Source: Nageia nagi (Eukaryota; Pinophyta). From it: a DNA stretch of 64,000 bases. The position numbers and the translations under genes are program-made. Positions 57,541 to 64,000 of the stretch are shown here, piece after piece (position 1 is the first letter of the stretch; every line of letters starts with the position of its first letter). The DNA is taken from NCBI GenBank assembly GCA_050084985.1, contig JBITNC010000001.1, positions 207,638,001 to 207,702,000 on the forward strand. The letters run 5' to 3'. The notes beneath the pieces are model-generated. The model was not told where the DNA came from. It ran no database searches and was given only the letters and a program-made list of their open reading frames with translations.

Positions 57541-58900
57541 TATCGATCTAAAAATAAAAAATAAACTATTTTATCCAATTACTTTCTTGATTAAGATGCT
57601 CTTCATCTTCAATGATAGCAATCATGTGTGATACTTTTGCTATATTTTCATAGAGAGCCTTACCCCTAATAGGCTTATTTGGTTTAATTTCTACATCATA
57701 TTCCATTATCTTTGTAATCCAACTAGCTTTTCCTTCACCCAATTCTCCTTGGATGACATTGTTCCTTAGATTAAGATGAATAGTAAATACAAGAATCTTA
57801 TTATGGGATAGATAATGCTTAAACTTCTTAAATCCTTTAATTATAAAAGACACTTGCTTCTCAATAAATGAATACCTTTTTTGATATTGGTGTAGTGTTT
57901 GGCTATGGAAGGCAATTGGGTGTTCTTTCTTTTGGTTATCCTTCTATGCAAAGATTACAACAATATGTTTTTTTGCTCCATATGCATATATAATGAAATA
58001 ATTTTAAAAATCTAGATTCTTGAAAAGAGGAGCTTCTGTTATAGCCTTTTTTATATCTTAAAAAGCTTGCTTTGCTTCTTTTGACCAAAAAAATATAGCA
58101 TCTTTATTTAACATTGCAATAATTGGAGATACAACTAATAAAAAATCATTCATAAATTTCTTAACAAAATTTATTTGACCAAGAAAGGACTACAGGGCCT
58201 TCTTGTTAGAAGGAATTGGTAATGCTTCAATAGCTTTTACTCTATCTAGGTTAATTATCAACCCCTTTTTTGAGATAATATGACCAAGCAGTTTTCCTTG
58301 GTTAACCATAATAATGGACTTTTTAGATTGATTGAGATTCCAAATTCTATATATTTTTAAAAAATTTGCCTAAGATGATGCAAATGATCTTGTCTACTTC
58401 TTGAATACATTATGATATCATCTAGGTATACTAAGATAATCTTGTTTATCATATCATTAAAGGTATGGTCCATGGCTCTTTGGAAGGTTCCCCCTACATT
58501 GGAAAGACCAAAGGGCATCCTTTAAAAAGAAAATATCCCCCATTTGGTTTTCAATGCAATTTTGAATTGATCCTCATCTTTTACTCCAATTTGGTTGAAT
58601 CTAGAGTAGCCATCAATCATGAAAAAATAGCAAGCTCTAGCTACTATATGTAGGATTTGGTCCATGGGAGGAAGGGAATAATTATCTTTGAGAGACACTT
58701 GATTCAAATTTTTGAAATCTACACATAATCTAATCTCTCCACTCTTTTTTCTAACTATAACTAGATTGGTAACCCAAGAAGAATGCTTAAATAGGGTAGA
58801 TAATTTTTGAATCAAGCAATTTAATTAATTCTTACTTCATGGCTTCTTCTATTTATGGGTTAATCAACTTTTATTTTTTCGTATATGGTTTGGCTTCTCA
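57541..58900 (-). pseudogene. Reverse transcriptase and RNase H (CD)
   Basis: At 58522-58815: HSSWVTNLVIVRKKSGEIRL, CVDFKNLNQVSLKDNYSLPP, MIDGYSRFNQI. The catalytic VYLDDII is intact near 58430. The connection is decayed near 58150-58300. The RNase H end is at 57566-57853 (KHYLSHNKILVFTIHLNLRN, ASWITKIMEYDVEIKPN, IRGKALYENIAK). This is the Ty3-type RH, separate from the domain at 59320-59770. Confidence 0.85.
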
Positions 58901-59319
58901 TTCAAGCTCAATGGTGTGTTGGATAACATTCTTGTTATATATCTTTATATCATCATAAGTCCAAGAAATTGCTTTTCAAAATTGATAATAAATCTGAACA
59001 TGATCCTTTCTTTAGAGAACTTTGATCTAATTTTTATATATTTTCTAGGTTCTACTTCTAGCTCAATATTACTCTCTTTTTTAATGGCTAAGGATTTGGC
59101 CTTTTGAACATCCTCTGAATCAAATTGTTTTTCAAAAGAAAGTAATCTTTTTGGTATGACATTATTTTTGAGTTGAATTACACTTGAATCTTAGAGACAG
59201 TCATGTAATTCTTCAATACCATAGGTATGAGCTACTATTTCATCTAATAGGAAATTCATAATATGTTCATTGGAGATAAATACCTACCAAAAGTTTGCAG
59301 CATTAGGCACTGATGGCCT

Positions 59320-59770
59320 ACACTAGATTTTGACTTTAAAGCTTCCTTTTTTGTAATGAGTTAGGTTATAATGTGCCTCTTTTCTAGCAAGTGCATCAGC
59401 AACTTGATTGTACCTTCTAAGAATAGGTATAAAATTGATTATCATGATTCTAGTAGATCCCATACTCTATTCTTGTAGGTATTTAGATAATGATATTTTG
59501 CACTAATCTATTTTTTAACTTATTTTATGATTAGTTTAGAATCACCATGCATAATTAGACATTTAATGCCCATACTAGTAGTTTTGGATAACCCTAAATA
59601 GAGGGCTTCATACTCAATAGCATTATTTGTATAAATCTATGTGAATCTGAATGAGAACCTTCTCATATGTCCCTATAATGATTTAAACACAACACAAGGT
59701 CCACATCCATGTTTACATCTTGCCCCATCAAAGTGCATTGTCCAAATTTCTTATTCTCTTTCAACTGTGA
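59320..59770 (-). pseudogene. Extra RNase H domain between protease and RT (CD)
   Basis: IWTMHFDGARCKHGCGPCVV (Asp), YTNNAIEYEALYLGLSKTTS (Glu), IKCLIMHGDSKLIIK (Asp), and in another frame YNQVADALARKE (last Asp). All four acids are readable, so CD holds the best copy of the extra domain, though stops and a frameshift disable it. Position and spacing match A and B. Confidence 0.8.
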
Positions 59771-59979
59771 CTGAAATCAACTGCACATTTTTATATAAAT
59801 AGTAGTTGCCCATGCTAATGTATATGACCTAATAATTGAGATCATTTTTTGAAAGGATTTTAGTTATTAGTAGTGTTTCTTTGAGTGTGTCCCTTTCAAA
59901 TACTTCTATAGGTTCAAGGTCATTCATACAGTTCTACTCTATGATCTTCTTAAGATGAACACTTTTGGTTCCCTCATTC

Positions 59980-60300
59980 AGATTCTTCACTTATTTATTT
60001 TGGAAATAAAGTAAAAGATGTGTATAATCTAAAGCTAGGTACCCTTATAATTAGGTAGTAAATTCTCTAAATAAACAAAGGTGGAAGATTAACAATAATA
60101 ATATCTTGAATGACATAGATATAAAGGAATGCATTAAGAGTAATTGAAACTCCTTTAACACTACCAACAATATCTACTGAGGGAGAAACCAATTGTATGA
60201 CACCATAAATGCATCTAGTAATATATAATTTCATTTTATTTGCAACAACTTTGTAAATTATAGTAATAGAAGATTTGGTATCTATCATACAATTATTAAC
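59980..60300 (-). pseudogene. Aspartic protease (CD)
   Basis: NNCMIDTKSSITIIYKVVAN (D-T-K for D-T-G), GVIQLVSPSVDIVGSVKGVS, ITLNAFLYIYVIQDIIIVNL. Open piece 60067-60288. The remainder to 59980 is frameshifted. Confidence 0.7.
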
Positions 60301-60819
60301 TATCCAACCTTCTAATTTAAGGGACAGATAAAAAGGTGGGGGTCTTCTTATACCTATAGGAGCTGGAGGGACATCATTAGATATTGGAAAGATAACATTA
60401 CTCTAATTTACCCTTTTTTTTATTTTTAACTTTAAAGCTTCTTACAAAAGGTCCATTTGACTCAAAATATTTAATGCATCAAACATGGTCATTTTAGAAG
60501 GTATTTTCTTTAGTTGTTTGATAATATTATACAAAGCATAATGGATAGACTTAATTTTTTCATGAGTTAATGTGTTCTATATTACTGAGTAGCCTTCTCC
60601 TTATGATGATCAATGATAAAAGGATATCTCAATAGGTGAGGCCTCTCCTTTTTTAGCACATCTTTCCTATTTGTAGTGGGGCTTCCTACTATAGGGGTAG
60701 TATTACCCAGATGTTTAGGGAGTTAATATCCTTGATTTTATGGTTGAATCATAGGAGCCATAGTTATTATTGGTTTAGATTTCATTGGGATAGTTTTTTT
60801 ATTTTACTCAGTAGCTTAG

Positions 60820-62010
60820 GGCTACTAAAAAAGAAGCTCTAGTTTGAATACAATTGGCTTGTTCTCCAACATAACCTACAAGCTAAAAATTAACCATGGT
60901 TAGATCAGTAGCAAGGTCTAGTATGGGTTCTACCATTTGATCTAAATGGTAGCCCAAGTATTAATGTTGATAGATGATGCATGATTTTAGGAAATGAGGG
61001 GATGAATAAGGAGGATACCATTCTATAATACCCATAACATCACTCTCTGCAAAACTAGCCATAATTGCATTATCAATTGATTTAGGAATAATTGGCTATT
61101 TTGGTTGTTTATTCTTGGACTAAAATCTAGGTTGATACTAATTATCATATATTATGTAATTGAAATTTTGATATTACCTTTCTTAGAGAGTGAGCTTATT
61201 GGTAAGGTTTCTAATGGTTACTTCTAATTACCTTATCCTTTCTTCCTCTTAAGATTTAGAATCAGTATTTGTACTTATAGATACAAGAACAGATAGTGTT
61301 GGTACTTGATTTTGAATTAGGCTTAGGAGGAGGAGGCAAGGCTAGCACTCAAGGATGAGAAATATATGGAGCTTGTTTAAGAGGTAAATTCAAAAACAAA
61401 GGCATAATGGTTCTTGGATGCATATTTCTAAAGGATACCAAAGTATGTTTAGAGGTTTTAGCTATTTGGTAGATATCAAGGAAAGTATATCTAGACATAA
61501 CAATAAGCATATTAAAATCAAGGAGAAAGGTTTTCCTATAATATTCCAAAGCTTATGCATTTATTTGTCTAATATTGATCAAAATAGATTTCCATATTTT
61601 CTCAAATATAATATTAAAATCATTAATAGACTCATCAGGATGCCTTTTGATACATGTTATAAGGTTCAAAAAGGTACTATCATCACCATTAGTAGAAAAT
61701 CTTTTGATAAGAGCTTGACATACCTCTCCTTAGGTATTTAAATATTAAGGGGTGAGATTTTGAAACCATTCAATTGCTTTACCTTCAAAGGAATGTGATA
61801 GCAATCTGGTCATCATCATTTCATTAGTAATATATAACCTAAAGCCATAAGAGAAACATCCTAACAATGCTTATATGGTGTTTTACCAGACCCATCATAC
61901 TTAGTAAAAAATTTGAAAGTTGCTTATGGAATAGTTTGGGAATTAGTAAGAATAAGCAAATGATGTATGTTATTCCAAGCAAGGAAATCAATAGGAGTAG
62001 GTTGACCCAT
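60820..62010 (-). pseudogene. Gag (CD)
   Basis: Starts MGQPTPIDFLAWNN at 62010. TKYDGSGKTPYKHC and DVSLMALG are the capsid block. The open piece 61349-61549 has YYRKTFLLDFNMLIVMSRYT. Stops and frameshifts throughout. Confidence 0.7.
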
Positions 62011-62398
62011 GCTTAAACCAATTATGTCAAGTAAAGGATTTTCTAAGGATGAGTCAAATATGATTCATAATAGAATAGCTCTCAAAGGAATTTGAGGAGA
62101 TAATTTCCAAGAAATCTTTCACCTAGTCCTCCTATGAAGAATTGATAGCTCTTGAAATCTAGGTTATTTCAGAGAATTTTTGGTACTACTTCTAGTAGGC
62201 CTACATTCTGAAGGTGCCAAGATTTGAAATGTTGATTAGTTGATAGTAGAGTCACTAATAAGGTAATAAAACCTTATAACCTTTCAAATAACTAAGTGAT
62301 AGCTAATTATACATAGGTATCTAGCCTTTTTATGCCCACTAAATATAGATTTTATTTCGTATCCCATTGAGCATGCTAAAAATGGACCTTTCTACTAG

Positions 62399-64000
62399 TG
62401 ATTGGTATAATGTAACCTCAAGGGTTTGGTTTGGTCATGTTCTCCATTTCCTATAATAATAAGGTTCTTGAAAGAGCAAAAGGTGGTAGGGAATGTGTTT
62501 ATATTTTTTCTGCTCAATCTTTTGGTCATAGGTTGGTTCCTTTATATTGATGGAAAGGCTAATAATAATAGAAAAAAGATAAATACATTAAACTAACAAA
62601 GCAAATTAACCTTACATAGCTTGAGCATTACAGCACAGGTAGTAATCTATAACCAAGATTAAGAATAATAAACTATCTTTCCCTTGGGGTATCATAGTCA
62701 TAATACATAGCCATAACTTAAGATAGCATTTCATACATAACATTCTCAAAGTGTAATAAACAACCACATATTGCAGAGGAAAAAGCATTATTAAATTGCA
62801 TTAACACATACATACTTGGGCAAATTTGCTAGAATGTCTAACCTTTTGGACTTACAATAGTTCACTATTTATATATTTACATCTACAATTGGGTGATTTT
62901 CCACCATTAATGCACTTAACTACTCTACTTTACTAAGGACAATGAAACGGATGATTTACAAATGTACAATTATAATTACAACTATGTTAAATTACATAGT
63001 GAACAAATATAATTAGCACCATGGTCTGGTAACTAAGTATCTCTGATCCATTATACTATTAAGCTATAATCTTTTTTATTTATCATTAACTGCATCCTCC
63101 TAGGACTATAGTTGATCATGGGTTGCACTATCTACTAGCTTGATTGGTATAATCTAGCATTGTATTCTATCAATAGCAATCTAACTCTTACAACCATTAA
63201 TGGTGAGCACTGTAGTTTTGATTGCATGGAATAATGAGGAAAATAAATAGTGTATCACTGTAATCCTAAGGAGAACTATAATTATCATGTGGAAATGAGT
63301 TATGATTGACACATTGATAGAGCCTTGGGGGTCAAACACTCATGATCAAGTGGACCTAGGTATTCTCTCAAACTCATTATTCTTCCTCTTATTTGGCAGG
63401 TTCTATTTCTTTTTTGCAAGCTCTAATGATGGTGGGGGCTTACTTTAACACCCATCGATTTTAGGCAAAATGTGTGACATCATCACTCAAAATCAATTGG
63501 CTTTGTTTATTTATCTTCATGAAATATTTCCTAATTAATGTCATACTACCCGTTGTTGATTATCTTAAGACCTGCTGATTTCATGCAATAGAGATGACAT
63601 CATCACTCAAAATCAATGAGCTTTGGAAGATGACTTCTTGAAATATTTCTCATGTATTTTGGATGTACGAAAAAAACTTTTCTTTGGAAATTGATGAGCT
63701 TTACAACATCATATGTTGGTGAATTGAACTAAACAAAGACTCTTATATATAACAATCCTTGGAAAAACCTAAATTCCTATAATACCTAGATTTGACTTAG
63801 ATAATTACTACCCTTACATATCATGGTATCTCCTAGACATAATATATCAACTCTTGGATATGATGTTGATAGATTTTATATGACTTATGAATCTTGATTT
63901 ATGTACAGTTACCAAAAAATATCAAACTAGACTATGATTAATTTTTGGGACTTATTACAACACCCACTAGATAGTGGTTAGACTTTAAAACAAAAATGAT
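62399..64000 (-). repeat. 5' LTR of CD, runs off the window
   Basis: Left edge TGATTGGTATAATGTAACC. TATA box on minus 62875-62883. Two ~115-bp U3 units near 63453 and 63575. It is closest to 39030-40896, consistent with being its pair. By comparison about 200-300 bp of the LTR lie beyond position 64000. Confidence 0.75.

Larger units (their letters stand above)
39030..64000 (-). mobile_element. Element CD: same family as A and B, split by the B insertion
   Basis: The 3' LTR (39030-40896) and the end of the extra ORF (40850-42015) lie left of B. The start of the extra ORF, integrase, RT-RNase H, extra RNase H, protease, gag and the 5' LTR (62399 to window end) lie right of B. Both parts are on minus, in the right order and polarity, and the two LTRs share markers such as taaactaacaaagcaaatta. 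The left part resumes at a point matching about 51845 in B; the right part stops at a point matching about 50090, so about 1.75 kb is missing, explained by one deletion that also removed about 817 bp of B's 5' LTR. Confidence 0.75.

Overview
This window looks like intergenic DNA from a large seed-plant genome. I see no intact host gene, no tRNA and no rRNA. It is AT-rich, poor in CpG by eye, and filled with decayed Ty3/gypsy LTR retrotransposons. The host sequence between them derives from a PPR (PLS-class) gene. Large, old, heavily decayed gypsy elements in PPR-derived DNA suggest a gymnosperm, but the species is an inference I cannot test here.

Layout: (1) 1-7121, element A, minus strand, cut by the window start: 5' LTR 5389-7121, then gag, protease, an extra RNase H, RT-RNase H and integrase reading leftward. 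(2) 7122-9343, degraded PPR-derived sequence. (3) 9344-17017, element T1, a 7.7-kb Tat-type element on the plus strand with 642-bp LTRs and CAATA target duplications; its reverse transcriptase is deleted. (4) 17018-19100, more PPR-derived sequence, including a tandem array of about 220-bp units. (5) 19100-20691, nothing recognised. (6) 20692-38484, element T2, a complete 17.8-kb Tat-type element on the minus strand with 852-bp LTRs, ATCAA target duplications, PBS and PPT. Besides gag-pol it carries an unrecognised sense gene built from two related modules and a spliced antisense gene with a plant mobile domain (PMD). (7) 38485-39029, a short spacer. (8) 39030-64000, element CD on the minus strand, split by element B on the plus strand (42016-54877). 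A later deletion at B's left edge removed part of both.

A, B and CD are one family: five LTR copies of about 1.7-2.0 kb. Two features of the family are unusual. A second RNase H domain lies between protease and reverse transcriptase, whereas T1 and T2 carry theirs after RT-RNase H, as known Tat/Ogre elements do. A long extra ORF of about 1,250 codons follows integrase, seen in B and, split in two, in CD.

Most ORFs carry premature stops that fit C-to-T change (CAG to TAG, CAA to TAA, CGA to TGA, TGG to TAG). Most stay in one frame over long stretches, so decay by cytosine deamination has been stronger than decay by indels. Domain calls rest on reading translations by eye; no database search was run.
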